A stretch of 50,631 nt of DNA, taken from contig NZ_JBIIAW010000008.1 of the NCBI RefSeq assembly GCF_044239695.1, positions 1 through 50,631 of the forward strand, written 5' to 3'. How positions within the stretch are numbered: the stretch's first letter is position 1; the number at the start of each line of letters is the position of its first letter. The translations under genes were made by a program, and so were the position numbers. This document shows, in pieces, positions 24,984 through 33,117 of the stretch. The notes under the pieces are model-generated. The model saw nothing but the letters and a program-made list of their open reading frames with translations. It did no database searches and was not told the DNA's origin. Origin of the DNA: Pseudolysinimonas_A sp044239695 (GTDB taxonomy: Bacteria > Actinomycetota > Actinomycetes > Actinomycetales > Microbacteriaceae).

Positions 24984-26249
24984 ATGTCCGACACCCTCGT
25001 CGTCGCCTCCCTCACCTCGAAGCTCGAGCGCGCCCGCGTCGCGTCGCGCACCCTCGCGACCACGGCATCCGGAGCCAAGGATGCCGGCCTCGAAGCGATC
25101 GCTCGGGCCGTCGAGTCGGGCGCCGACCGCATCCTGCCGGCCAACGAGCTCGATCTCGCCAACGGGCGCGAGAACGGCCTCTCCGCGGGACTCCAGGACC
25201 GTCTGAAGCTCGACGAGTCCCGACTGCGCGGGCTCGCCGCCGCCGTGCGGGAGGTCGTCGCCCTGCCCGACCCGGTCGGCACGGTGCTGCGCGGTTCCAC
25301 GCTGCCCAACGGGGTGCTGCTCAGCCAGGTGCGCGTGCCGTTCGGCGTCGTCGGCGCGATCTACGAGGCCCGGCCGAACGTGACGATCGACATCGCCGCC
25401 CTCGCGCTGAAGAGCGGCAACGCCGTCGTGCTGCGCGGCGGATCGGCCGCCGAGAACACCAACCGCGTGCTGGTCGAGCTGCTCCAGGAGGCGCTCGCGA
25501 GCGTCGGGCTGCCGGGCGACGCCGTGCAGACCATCGACGAGTTCGGGCGCGAGGGCGCCAAGGAGCTCATGCAGGCCCGCGGCTATGTCGACGTGCTCAT
25601 CCCGCGCGGCTCGGCGCAGCTGATCGACACGGTGGTGTCGGAGTCGAAGGTGCCGGTCATCGAGACGGGGGCCGGTGTCGTGCACCTCTACCTCGACGAG
25701 AGCGCCGACGAGGCGATGGCGGTCGACATCGCCGTCAACGCCAAGGTGCAGCGACCGAGCGTCTGCAACGCCCTCGAGACACTCCTCGTCGACGCCCGCT
25801 CCGCGGAGCGGCTGCTGCCGCCGGTGCTCGCCGCGCTGCGCGCGAAGGGCGTCACCCTCCACGCCGACGACGCGACCCGGGCGATCTTCGCGGATGCCGT
25901 CTCCGCGACCGACGACGACTGGGCGACCGAGCACATGAGTCTCGACCTCAACGTGGCCGTCGTCGACGATCTGGATGCCGCGCTCGCGCACATCCGCCGG
26001 TACTCGACCCACCACACCGAGTCGATCATCACGAACGACCTGGCGCGGGCGGAGCGGTTCCTCGCCGAGGTCGACTCCGCGGTGGTGATGGTGAATGCCA
26101 GCACGCGCTTCACCGACGGCGGCGAGTTCGGGTTCGGAGCCGAGGTCGGCATCTCGACGCAGAAGCTGCACGCGCGCGGTCCGATGGGGCTTCCGGAGCT
26201 GACGAGCACGAAGTGGCTCGTGCGCGGCGCCGGCCAGGTTCGAAGCTAG
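24984..26249 (+). CDS. proA: Glutamate-5-semialdehyde dehydrogenase (gamma-glutamyl phosphate reductase)
   Basis: A 421-residue NADPH-dependent enzyme for the second step of proline synthesis, acting on the ProB product. It belongs to the aldehyde dehydrogenase superfamily. The catalytic Cys lies in RPSVCNALETLLVD (about residue 259). GVVGAIYEARPNVT and the C-terminal FGFGAEVGISTQKLHARGPMG are ProA signatures. Length matches the family. Confidence 0.96.
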   Translation: MSDTLVVASLTSKLERARVASRTLATTASGAKDAGLEAIARAVESGADRILPANELDLANGRENGLSAGLQDRLKLDESRLRGLAAAVREVVALPDPVGTVLRGSTLPNGVLLSQVRVPFGVVGAIYEARPNVTIDIAALALKSGNAVVLRGGSAAENTNRVLVELLQEALASVGLPGDAVQTIDEFGREGAKELMQARGYVDVLIPRGSAQLIDTVVSESKVPVIETGAGVVHLYLDESADEAMAVDIAVNAKVQRPSVCNALETLLVDARSAERLLPPVLAALRAKGVTLHADDATRAIFADAVSATDDDWATEHMSLDLNVAVVDDLDAALAHIRRYSTHHTESIITNDLARAERFLAEVDSAVVMVNASTRFTDGGEFGFGAEVGISTQKLHARGPMGLPELTSTKWLVRGAGQVRS

Positions 26250-26274
26250 CCCCGCCGGGGATAAAGTGGGTCCC

Positions 26275-26466
26275 ATGCTGCTGCTGCCCTTCGAAGCTCA
26301 CGAGGAGCTCGCCCCGCTGATCCTCCCGATCTGGGCGTTCCCGGTCATCGCGGCCGCGATCTTCCTGATCCTCGCGGTCGTCACCTGGAGCTACCGCGAC
26401 GTCTACCACCGTCACAACGACCGCACGTCGGGCGACGCCGGCAGCCACCAGGACGCCCACCACTAG
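26275..26466 (+). CDS. Small single-helix membrane protein
   Basis: A 63-residue protein with one transmembrane helix (about 17-38) and a His/Asp-rich cytoplasmic tail ending HQDAHH. ATG 26275 is taken as start; an in-frame GTG three codons upstream is possible. It lies between proA and nadD in the same direction. Small proteins of this kind are common at this locus in related Actinobacteria; no function is known. Confidence 0.7.
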   Translation: MLLLPFEAHEELAPLILPIWAFPVIAAAIFLILAVVTWSYRDVYHRHNDRTSGDAGSHQDAHH

Positions 26467-26492
26467 GCTCCCGCGCCCCTTAAGCTGCGCAG

Positions 26493-27104
26493 ATGAGCGA
26501 AGGAGCACCACGCCGACCTCGGATCGGCGTGATGGGTGGCACCTTCGACCCCATCCACCACGGTCACCTCGTGGCCGCGAGCGAGGTGCAGCAGAGTTTC
26601 GACCTCGACGAGGTCGTCTTCGTGCCCACCGGGCATCCCTGGATGAAGGAAGCCGTCTCCTCGCCCGAACGTCGCTATGAGATGACCGTCATCGCGACGG
26701 CGTCCAACCCCCGGTTCTCGGTGAGCCGCGTCGACATCCAGCGCGCGGGGCCGACGTACACGATCGATACCCTCCGCGACATCCGACAGGAGCGACCGGA
26801 TGCCGAGCTCTTCTTCATCTCGGGGGCCGACGCCGTGGCCCAGATCCTCGACTGGAAAGACATCGAAGAGCTCTGGGAGCTCGCCCATTTCGTCGCCGTC
26901 TCACGCCCTGGGCATCAACTGAGTATTCGCGGATTACCGGAGCAGCGCGTAAGCTCGCTGGAGGTACCCGCACTGTCGATCTCCTCCACTGATTGCCGGC
27001 AACGAGTCGGCCGAGGTTTCCCGGTGTGGTATTTGGTCCCCGATGGTGTCGTGCAGTACATCTCCAAACACCACCTGTACCGGGACCAGGACTATCGGAG
27101 CTAG
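26493..27104 (+). CDS. nadD: Nicotinate-nucleotide adenylyltransferase
   Basis: A 203-residue enzyme that joins nicotinate mononucleotide to ATP in NAD synthesis. The nucleotidyltransferase motif GGTFDPIHHGHL is at about residues 15-26. The ISSTDCRQRV motif near 163, a variant of ISSTxIR, closes the active site; the Ile is replaced by Cys. The C-terminus, VPDGVVQYISKHHLY, is typical. It is followed by the membrane protein and rsfS in the common actinobacterial order. Confidence 0.95.
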   Translation: MSEGAPRRPRIGVMGGTFDPIHHGHLVAASEVQQSFDLDEVVFVPTGHPWMKEAVSSPERRYEMTVIATASNPRFSVSRVDIQRAGPTYTIDTLRDIRQERPDAELFFISGADAVAQILDWKDIEELWELAHFVAVSRPGHQLSIRGLPEQRVSSLEVPALSISSTDCRQRVGRGFPVWYLVPDGVVQYISKHHLYRDQDYRS

Positions 27105-27107
27105 ACC

Positions 27108-28469
27108 ATGACGACATACCAGGATCCGCCGTTGCAGTCGCGACGCGCGTCCCGGCAGGGGGAGCGCCCGGAGGCGCAACCGTCGTCGCCGTTCGCCCCG
27201 CCCCAGGTGCCGCGCACCGCCGCCGGCGCCGGTGAGCCGCTCAGCTACGTCACGCAGAACCGCCCGCCGCTGCCCGGCTACGACAGCGCGCCGCCCCGCG
27301 GTCGCCGCGCCTCCGACGCGGGCGCACCGGATCCTGTCGCGTCACCGACGGTCGCCGAGGCCCCCTCCGCTCAGTCCTTCCGGCCCCGCGACTACAGTCC
27401 CGAGGCACGCTCGGCGCCTCCCGCGTGGGCGCCCGAGCACGACCGCGGCAACGGCGTCCTCGATCACCACACCCAGGCGCGTGCCGCCGTCGTCCCGCCG
27501 GTCGGTGGGTCGCTCGCCGCCGCGCTCGCGAGCGAGCCGACCGAGCACACCCTCAGCCGCCGCGAACTCCGCGCCATCCGCGACGCCAGCCAGATCGCCC
27601 CCGACCCGGCTCCCACGACGCCGGTCACCGCGCAGCAGGCGCCGATGCCGGTCGCCGCCCCGCAGGCCCCGGCTCCGGCCCCCTCGACGCAGCTCGATTC
27701 GGCGATGGCCGAATTCGACGCCCTCTCCGGTCGATCCGGTGCTCCGGCGGGCTCGCGTCGCGCCGGTCGTCGCGCCGCGCCGCAGTCCGACGTGGCACCT
27801 GAGGACGGCCTCGGCGTCTTCGAGCCGACCTATTCGGCGCCGGCGGTCGTTCCCGTGCCGCAGGCGGCCCCGCAGCCGGCTCCCGTCGTGCTGCCGCCCC
27901 AGCCCGCGCCGATGGCCCCCGCGCAGTTCCAGCCCGCGCCGCTGCCGCCGCAGGCCGCGCCCGTTGCTCCGGTTCCTCCCATGCCGGTTTCGGCTCCGAT
28001 CACCGGCGAGCGTCCGGTCGGGCACTGGACCAATCAGTCCGATCTCGACGATGCCGTGCAGGTCGCCGGATCGACCACGTCGCGCACCGTCGGGTCGGCC
28101 GCGATCACCACGAGCGCCCTCGTGCTCCCGTCGATCCCGGGGCACGACATGTCGACCGGCGAGGTCATGCTGACCGGCTCGATCAGCCTGCCGAGTTCCC
28201 TCGCGTCGACCGGGGCGCACCACTCGATCGACGAGTCCGACATCGACCACCTGCTCGACCCGGGCGACCACCAGCTCGTCAACACCGACTCCGTGCCGAT
28301 CCGCGCCATCCGTGCCGTGTCCAGTCACACCTCGACGCGGGGCGTCATCGCGACGAGCCAGCCGAAGAAGGCCGGCCGCGCGCTCACCGCCCTCATCATC
28401 TCGGCATCCGTCATGGTCGTCGTCGTCGTGACGCTCCTCGTCGTCGCCCTCGCCACGGAAGTCATCTGA
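27108..28469 (+). CDS. Proline/alanine-rich protein with C-terminal transmembrane helix
   Basis: A 453-residue protein starting 3 bases after the nadD stop. About 300 residues are low-complexity Pro/Ala/Gln, with short SRRELRAIRD and SRRAGRRAA motifs. A more ordered Ser/Thr-rich region (about 300-420) precedes a single helix at about 427-449, so most of the protein is cytoplasmic with a tail anchor. Proteins of this layout lie between nadD and rsfS in Microbacteriaceae. Function is unknown. Confidence 0.75.
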   Translation: MTTYQDPPLQSRRASRQGERPEAQPSSPFAPPQVPRTAAGAGEPLSYVTQNRPPLPGYDSAPPRGRRASDAGAPDPVASPTVAEAPSAQSFRPRDYSPEARSAPPAWAPEHDRGNGVLDHHTQARAAVVPPVGGSLAAALASEPTEHTLSRRELRAIRDASQIAPDPAPTTPVTAQQAPMPVAAPQAPAPAPSTQLDSAMAEFDALSGRSGAPAGSRRAGRRAAPQSDVAPEDGLGVFEPTYSAPAVVPVPQAAPQPAPVVLPPQPAPMAPAQFQPAPLPPQAAPVAPVPPMPVSAPITGERPVGHWTNQSDLDDAVQVAGSTTSRTVGSAAITTSALVLPSIPGHDMSTGEVMLTGSISLPSSLASTGAHHSIDESDIDHLLDPGDHQLVNTDSVPIRAIRAVSSHTSTRGVIATSQPKKAGRALTALIISASVMVVVVVTLLVVALATEVI

Positions 28470-28490
28470 TCTCGAACACCGAAGGACACC

Positions 28491-28862
28491 GTGGCCGCCT
28501 CTGAACGCGCCCGTGAACTGCTGCGCGTCGCAGCACTCGCCGCCGACTCCAAGCAGGGCGAAGACCTCGTCGCCCTCGACGTGTCGGGACCGCTCCCGCT
28601 GACCGACGTCTTCCTGCTCGCGACGGGGCGCAACGAGCGCAACGTCGTGGCGATCGCCGGCGAGATCGAGGACAAGCTGATCGAGGCCGGCGCGAAGCCG
28701 TTGCGCCGCGAGGGCCGCTCCGAGGGTCGCTGGGTGCTGCTCGACTTCGGCGACCTCGTCGTGCACGTCTTCCACGAGGAGGACCGGATGTACTACTCGC
28801 TCGAGCGCCTCTGGAAGGACTGCCCCGTCCTGCCGCTCGACCTCCCCGCGCCGACGCCGTAG
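28491..28862 (+). CDS. rsfS: Ribosomal silencing factor RsfS
   Basis: A 123-residue protein that binds L14 and blocks subunit joining under nutrient limitation. The start is GTG 28491. Family motifs are DVSGPLPLTDVFLLATGRNERNV and the C-terminal WVLLDFGDLVVHVFHEEDRMYYSLERLW. The length is normal. It is co-directional with nadD and the intervening membrane protein. Confidence 0.95.
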   Translation: MAASERARELLRVAALAADSKQGEDLVALDVSGPLPLTDVFLLATGRNERNVVAIAGEIEDKLIEAGAKPLRREGRSEGRWVLLDFGDLVVHVFHEEDRMYYSLERLWKDCPVLPLDLPAPTP

Positions 28863-28926
28863 CGTCTGCGGCCGGTTCAGGGCGGCATCCAGGATTCCTT
28901 CAAGGAACTCCCGGTTCACTGGACGC

Positions 28927-29187
28927 ATGCAGTGTCCTACGGATGGTTCCACCCTGGTGATGAGCGAGCGTAGCGGCGTCGAGATCGACTACTGCCCGCA
29001 ATGCCGCGGCGTCTGGCTCGACCGCGGCGAACTCGACAAGATCGTCGAGCGGTCGGGCGCGATCCCGACCGACTCGCGATATGACGGTCGTCAGGGCGAC
29101 GCGCGGTACGACCGGGACGACCGCCGGCGTCGCGACGACGACGACGAGGGCGGCATCGCCGGGTTCCTCGGCAACCTGTTCGGCTGA
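28927..29187 (+). CDS. TFIIB-type zinc-ribbon protein
   Basis: An 86-residue protein with an N-terminal zinc ribbon. The ligands are C3 (MQCP) with an unusual partner region, followed by the CPQC knuckle and GVWLDRGELDKI, characteristic of the zf-TFIIB family. The C-terminal half is a run of Arg/Asp ending GFLGNLFG. It is convergent with the ABM protein gene, with the stops 1 base apart. Confidence 0.85.
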   Translation: MQCPTDGSTLVMSERSGVEIDYCPQCRGVWLDRGELDKIVERSGAIPTDSRYDGRQGDARYDRDDRRRRDDDDEGGIAGFLGNLFG

Positions 29188-29188
29188 G

Positions 29189-29770
29189 TCAGCCGCGGGG
29201 GAGGCCCCGCAGCAGCCACGGCCGCAGCGCGCGCGTGACGAACGGCAGCGCGAAGTAGGTCATGATCGGGCTCACGATCAGCACGAGCGCGAGCACCCGC
29301 AGCCACACCGGCCAGTCGGGGATGATCCAGCCGAGCAGCAGGTTCGCCCCGAGGCTCAGCGGATAGAACACCAGGAAGATCGCGATCATCTGCTTCCAGC
29401 GCGGCGGTGACGCCGGGGGAGAGCGGATGACCTCCACCGCGGCGGGGGCGTCGAACCAGCCCTCGATGCCGGTGCGGCGCTCCTGACGCGCGTCCTCGAC
29501 GAGGCCCTGGGCGGAGGCGATCCACCAGGCGCGCTCCGGCGAACTCTCCCAGATCGCGAGGCTCTCGGCGTCGGCGAAACGGAACAGCATGTGCCACTCG
29601 GGGCTGTCGGGGTCGGGTCGGATCCAGCCGTTGCCGAGGAAGCCGGGGCTCGCGCGCAGCAGGTCCTCGCCGGCGCGCGCCCACGCCGCGACCTCCTTCG
29701 CCCGCTCGGGATCCACATGCCGCGTGATCGCGACGGTGATCGGCTCGCTCGTGCTGGACTCGCTCGTCAT
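29189..29770 (-). CDS. ABM-domain (antibiotic biosynthesis monooxygenase-like) membrane protein
   Basis: A 193-residue chromosomal gene product. A dimeric alpha/beta barrel ABM domain spans about 8-110 (ITVAITRHVDPERAKEVAAW, FLGNGW). Two C-terminal transmembrane helices follow (about 126-150 and 158-180). The natural start is ATG 29770. The reading frame is, however, open further upstream, through the antisense strand of tRNA-Ala into the recombinase gene of the integrated element. A long fusion product is therefore formally possible. Substrate is unknown. Confidence 0.8.
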   Translation of the reverse strand: MTSESSTSEPITVAITRHVDPERAKEVAAWARAGEDLLRASPGFLGNGWIRPDPDSPEWHMLFRFADAESLAIWESSPERAWWIASAQGLVEDARQERRTGIEGWFDAPAAVEVIRSPPASPPRWKQMIAIFLVFYPLSLGANLLLGWIIPDWPVWLRVLALVLIVSPIMTYFALPFVTRALRPWLLRGLPRG

Positions 29771-31714
29771 GGCCCCATCATCCGCCGATTCGCGTCGCGC
29801 CCCGGGTGTTGTAAGCTGATGCGGTTGCCCCTCGGGGCGGCACGTTTCACAATCTGGGTCTGTGGCGCAGCTGGTAGCGCACCTGCATGGCATGCAGGGG
29901 GTCAGGGGTTCGAGTCCCCTCAGATCCACCAGAACATCCTCTTTGGAACCCTCGACATGCTTCATGCCGGTCGGGGGTTCCTCGTCGTTTGAAGGCTTGT
30001 CGCTGAGGACGAGCAACGTGTCGAATGGCGCCGCGAGGTGGGTCTCGACGGTGATCTCGTCGTCGTAGATCGCGATCTCGATGCGCTCGAAGAAAGCCTG
30101 ATTCATTTGTCGCCGGACGGTATCCTCGGCGGTCCGGTACATCTCGTAACAGTCCCGTGCGAGAGTAAGCGCAGTGGTCAGCGTTGCTTGGACGGCTTCG
30201 TATCGGAGATCGGCAGCCGCGAGCCGTTCGTTGATCGCAGCCAGCCTTGAGGCGATTTGCTCGCTCTCGCCGCGCAGCACCTCCATCGGCATCGCGTCGG
30301 CCAGGTGAACTTCGAGTAGCTTCCGTCGCCGTTCTTCGAGACGGTCACGTTCACGACTCAGGGTGACCCGTGCCGTCTTGGCATCCGCCATCGTCTGCTC
30401 GAGATCGGCGACCATCGACGCTTCAAGTTGGCTGCGCAGACCTTCCGTGATGGCAAGGCGCTTGTACTCCCGAAGGACCTTCTCCTCCGCCACATCGATG
30501 GCAAGAGCTGGCTGCTCGCAATCGTTGAACTTGCCGTGTCGCCCGCTGCAAACGAAGTACTCGTAGACGGTGCCGCGCGAGTTCGTGGCGTGGTGGACGA
30601 TCATGCGGCGATGGCAGCGACCGCAGTAGACGGTGCTCTTGAGGTAGTGCGGATGCTGTCGGGTCTTCTCGCCCATCGAGTGCAGCGCCAAGATGTCGCG
30701 GACGCGCGCCCAAGTCTCGCGACTCGTGAGCGGCTCATGGCGACCTGGGTACTCGACACCCTGATAGGTCACGACGCCCTTGTAGTAGGGGTTGGTGAGC
30801 ATCTTGTGGAGCAGGCTGGGGTAGATCGCACGACTCGCTCGACGTGGGGTCGTGAGGGTCGTCAGACCCCGGGTGGCAAGCTCTTCGCAAAGCTGATCGA
30901 TCGTGGTCCGCCCCTTCGCGTACTCCTCGAACGCCCAGCGGATCAGCGGCGCGCGGCTCTCGTCCACGACGACCGTCCTGACCTCGCGACCCTGCTCATC
31001 CACCGACCGGTGGTTCCGATAGCCGAGCGGCGCGCGGGTCACGGTGCCGCCGCTCTTGACCTTCTGGTGCAGACCCTTCTTCACCTCATTGGCGAGGTTG
31101 CGCGAATAGAACTCCGCGATCGAGCTCATGATGCCGTGCAGCAACATGCCGGAGGGTGTCTCGTCGATGCTCTCCGTGGCTGAGACGAGTTGTGTGCCGG
31201 CGGCGTGCAGCGCGAGGTTGATCTCGACGTCATCGGCGCGGTTGCGAGCCAGTCGATCAACCTTGTGAACGAAGCAGTAGCTCACCGGCTCCGTGCGGAC
31301 GAAGGTCAGCATTCGCTGAAGTTCGGGACGGTCAGCCGAGCGGGCGGACTCGCCACGGTCGACGAACTCGGCGATGATATCCACGCCCATTGCTTCGGCC
31401 TTGCGGTAGTTGGCTTCACGCTGCGCTGGAATCGAATAGCCCTCCGGGTCGCCGTCACGCTCAGCTTGTTCTCGTGTCGAGACTCGCAGGTACATGACGC
31501 CCTGCGGTCTCCGTTCCGTGGTCGCTACCCGCACCGTGGGTTCCTCCCGTCCGCCCGGCCCGCTCGGGTCGAGGCCTCCGGATTGTGGCTCCGTTGGGAC
31601 CGGAAGTCCAGCCCTCCGGGGCTCTTCGGAGGCCGTTGTTAAGCCGACAACGGGGGTCAGATCGGAGTGGTGATGTTTACCACTTAAGGGGTCGATTTCA
31701 GACGTGGAAGACAT
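29189..31714 (-). CDS. Large serine recombinase (element integrase), frame fused to the downstream chromosomal gene
   Basis: The frame is open for 841 codons. Residues 70-215 form the resolvase domain, with catalytic Ser79 in YLRVST. A recombinase domain (about 225-330), a zinc ribbon (YCGRC ... CSGRHGKFNDC, about 365-402) and a coiled-coil (about 425-500) follow, as in serine integrases. The recombinase proper ends near residue 590. Residues 595-619 are the antisense translation of tRNA-Ala (GLEPLTPCMPC), and residues from 649 are the ABM protein. The junction formed on integration therefore removed the original stop. The N-terminal 60 residues are low-complexity, so a later start is possible. 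The gene start overlaps the preceding gene by 17 bases. Confidence 0.88.
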   Translation of the reverse strand: MSSTSEIDPLSGKHHHSDLTPVVGLTTASEEPRRAGLPVPTEPQSGGLDPSGPGGREEPTVRVATTERRPQGVMYLRVSTREQAERDGDPEGYSIPAQREANYRKAEAMGVDIIAEFVDRGESARSADRPELQRMLTFVRTEPVSYCFVHKVDRLARNRADDVEINLALHAAGTQLVSATESIDETPSGMLLHGIMSSIAEFYSRNLANEVKKGLHQKVKSGGTVTRAPLGYRNHRSVDEQGREVRTVVVDESRAPLIRWAFEEYAKGRTTIDQLCEELATRGLTTLTTPRRASRAIYPSLLHKMLTNPYYKGVVTYQGVEYPGRHEPLTSRETWARVRDILALHSMGEKTRQHPHYLKSTVYCGRCHRRMIVHHATNSRGTVYEYFVCSGRHGKFNDCEQPALAIDVAEEKVLREYKRLAITEGLRSQLEASMVADLEQTMADAKTARVTLSRERDRLEERRRKLLEVHLADAMPMEVLRGESEQIASRLAAINERLAAADLRYEAVQATLTTALTLARDCYEMYRTAEDTVRRQMNQAFFERIEIAIYDDEITVETHLAAPFDTLLVLSDKPSNDEEPPTGMKHVEGSKEDVLVDLRGLEPLTPCMPCRCATSCATDPDCETCRPEGQPHQLTTPGARRESADDGAMTSESSTSEPITVAITRHVDPERAKEVAAWARAGEDLLRASPGFLGNGWIRPDPDSPEWHMLFRFADAESLAIWESSPERAWWIASAQGLVEDARQERRTGIEGWFDAPAAVEVIRSPPASPPRWKQMIAIFLVFYPLSLGANLLLGWIIPDWPVWLRVLALVLIVSPIMTYFALPFVTRALRPWLLRGLPRG
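29856..29931 (+). tRNA. tRNA-Ala (GGC)
   Basis: A cloverleaf can be drawn. The acceptor stem is GGGTCTG/CAGATCC, the D-arm contains GCGCAGCTGGTAGCGC, and the anticodon loop ATGGCAT has GGC in the middle. The T-arm AGGGGTTCGAGTCCCCT carries the GTTCGAG loop, and CCA is encoded. It reads alanine codon GCC. The serine recombinase gene begins its mobile element directly at its 3' side, so the tRNA is probably the integration target. Confidence 0.97.
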
Positions 31715-32111
31715 GGATGCGGCCTCCTTCCTCTACGACTTCCATGAACTCCTTGAAGGCGGCGAGCACTGCCGGGCGGTTCCAGTCGAGGAGGAATTCT
31801 GGGATGGCGTACTTCTCGCGCAGCTCGGTGAGGGGCTGCCTCCACCCCATCCCTTCTAGGTGGTCATCGATCAATGCGTCGTAGCTCTCCAGGGTCGCGA
31901 CGTAGGCGTTCTCGAATCCGGAGAGGACATCCGGGGTGTGCAGTTCGAGCGTCCCCAGGCGGGCGTACGCGATGAAGGCGTCGCCCCACTGGCTGAGCCC
32001 GGTCTTCCACAGGTCGCGGATGACGCGCGACTCGCTGGTGACGGGCAGCGCCTCGATGGTCAGTCCCTCGGCGCGGTGGCGGGCCTCGGGGTTCGGTTGG
32101 TATTCACTCAC
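31698..32111 (-). CDS. Possible ArdA-like antirestriction protein
   Basis: A 137-residue acidic protein. GFENAYVATLESYDALIDDHL, followed by a P..L..... segment and a VFHV end, resembles the C-terminal half of ArdA, a DNA-mimic inhibitor of type I restriction. The first half is not recognisable. The theoretical charge is negative, which fits a DNA mimic. It lies between the recombinase and the replication-relaxation gene and overlaps both. The assignment rests on a faint pattern and could be wrong. Confidence 0.45.
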   Translation of the reverse strand: MSEYQPNPEARHRAEGLTIEALPVTSESRVIRDLWKTGLSQWGDAFIAYARLGTLELHTPDVLSGFENAYVATLESYDALIDDHLEGMGWRQPLTELREKYAIPEFLLDWNRPAVLAAFKEFMEVVEEGGRIHVFHV

Positions 32112-33117
32112 TGGATTCCTCCTCTCTGACCTCGTCGGATCGAGTTAGTTCTTGGTCGGGTGCATGGGCGTCCGCGAGCGTGGCGACGAGTTGCTCGCTG
32201 GTGGTGACGGTGAATAGGCCCGGCGTGATGCTCGTCTCGGCTCCGAGGAGCCGATTGAGTAGCTCGACGCGGGATTGGTCTGGCATGAGCGAGAGGACGC
32301 GCGGGAAGGCGCCTCGTTGGTTCTGTTCGCGGCCGGTGTGGAAGTACTGCTGGTAGTTGCGGCATTTGCGGATAAGGGCGCTGCCGGATTCGGTACCGAG
32401 GTCGACCTCGATGAACCAGTCGTGCTCCCAGTCGCCCAGCGCGGTTGTTACCTCGAGGTCCGGTTTCAGCCAGATGAGCTGCCCGTGCTGTCCGGGGAAC
32501 TGTCGCCAGGTCTGAGGTTCGGTGGTGACGGTGAGCAGCTCGAACCGCCCCGCTCTCCTCGCTCGTTCGATCTCGACGCGGTGATCCGCGACGGCCAGGG
32601 TGTGCGCCAGAAAGGTGGTCGAGGGCTCGAAGGGTCGACTGCGGTGTTCGTTGCCGTTGATGTGTCGCAGCAGGCGTTCGCCGGCGACGTCGAGCGCCCA
32701 GACGAATGCTTGGGAGCCGCCGCCGTACCCACCGACTGGGCGGTCGAGGCGTCGGAGCAGACGGTGCTCGCGCAGTCGAGCGAGGATGCGGTTGGTCGCG
32801 CGGATTCCGGAGACCTCGGACGCGTGGTTCCAGAAGTGCAGCGCCTGGATGTGGCCAGTGAGCAGAAGTCGGTGGGCGGCGACTGACGTGAGGATCTCGA
32901 AGTCTCGTGGCTGTACGAGTCTTTGCAGTCTGTTGAGTCCGATCGATCCGGCGTGGTTGTTCCTGCGCGATGACGCGATGTCGATAGCCGACAGATGCGT
33001 CGGAGTCGTCTCCCGTTGTGGCGAGAACGGGCCGGGAACACGGGCGTCTTGCGGGCGCGAAGTCTCAGCGACTGGCGGGGCGATCGGCGGGGCTGCCCTC
33101 CTCTCATCGGGACTCAT
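32104..33117 (-). CDS. Replication-relaxation family protein
   Basis: A 337-residue protein matching the replication-relaxation family found beside TraG-like ATPases in actinobacterial elements. It has an N-terminal winged-helix region (about 60-130, RLVQPRDFEILTSVAAHRLL, RATNRILARLREHRLLRRL). A C-terminal domain follows with LIWLKPDLEV and HDWFIEVDLGTES, a D...E-x-D pattern close to a restriction-like nuclease core. It probably helps nick or replicate the element. It overlaps the ATPase gene by ATGA and the ArdA-like gene by 8 bases. Confidence 0.8.
   Translation of the reverse strand: MSPDERRAAPPIAPPVAETSRPQDARVPGPFSPQRETTPTHLSAIDIASSRRNNHAGSIGLNRLQRLVQPRDFEILTSVAAHRLLLTGHIQALHFWNHASEVSGIRATNRILARLREHRLLRRLDRPVGGYGGGSQAFVWALDVAGERLLRHINGNEHRSRPFEPSTTFLAHTLAVADHRVEIERARRAGRFELLTVTTEPQTWRQFPGQHGQLIWLKPDLEVTTALGDWEHDWFIEVDLGTESGSALIRKCRNYQQYFHTGREQNQRGAFPRVLSLMPDQSRVELLNRLLGAETSITPGLFTVTTSEQLVATLADAHAPDQELTRSDEVREEESSE

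Noticed and set aside
21384..26276. Very long open frame on the minus strand across obg, proB, MFS, esterase and proA
   Set aside because: It is the antisense shadow of strongly coding high-GC genes; its Arg/His/Gly/Asp-rich translation has no family and no ribosome site.
27108..28469. Proline/alanine repeats as tandem-repeat locus
   Set aside because: The repetition is protein-level low complexity with varied codons, not a DNA repeat array.
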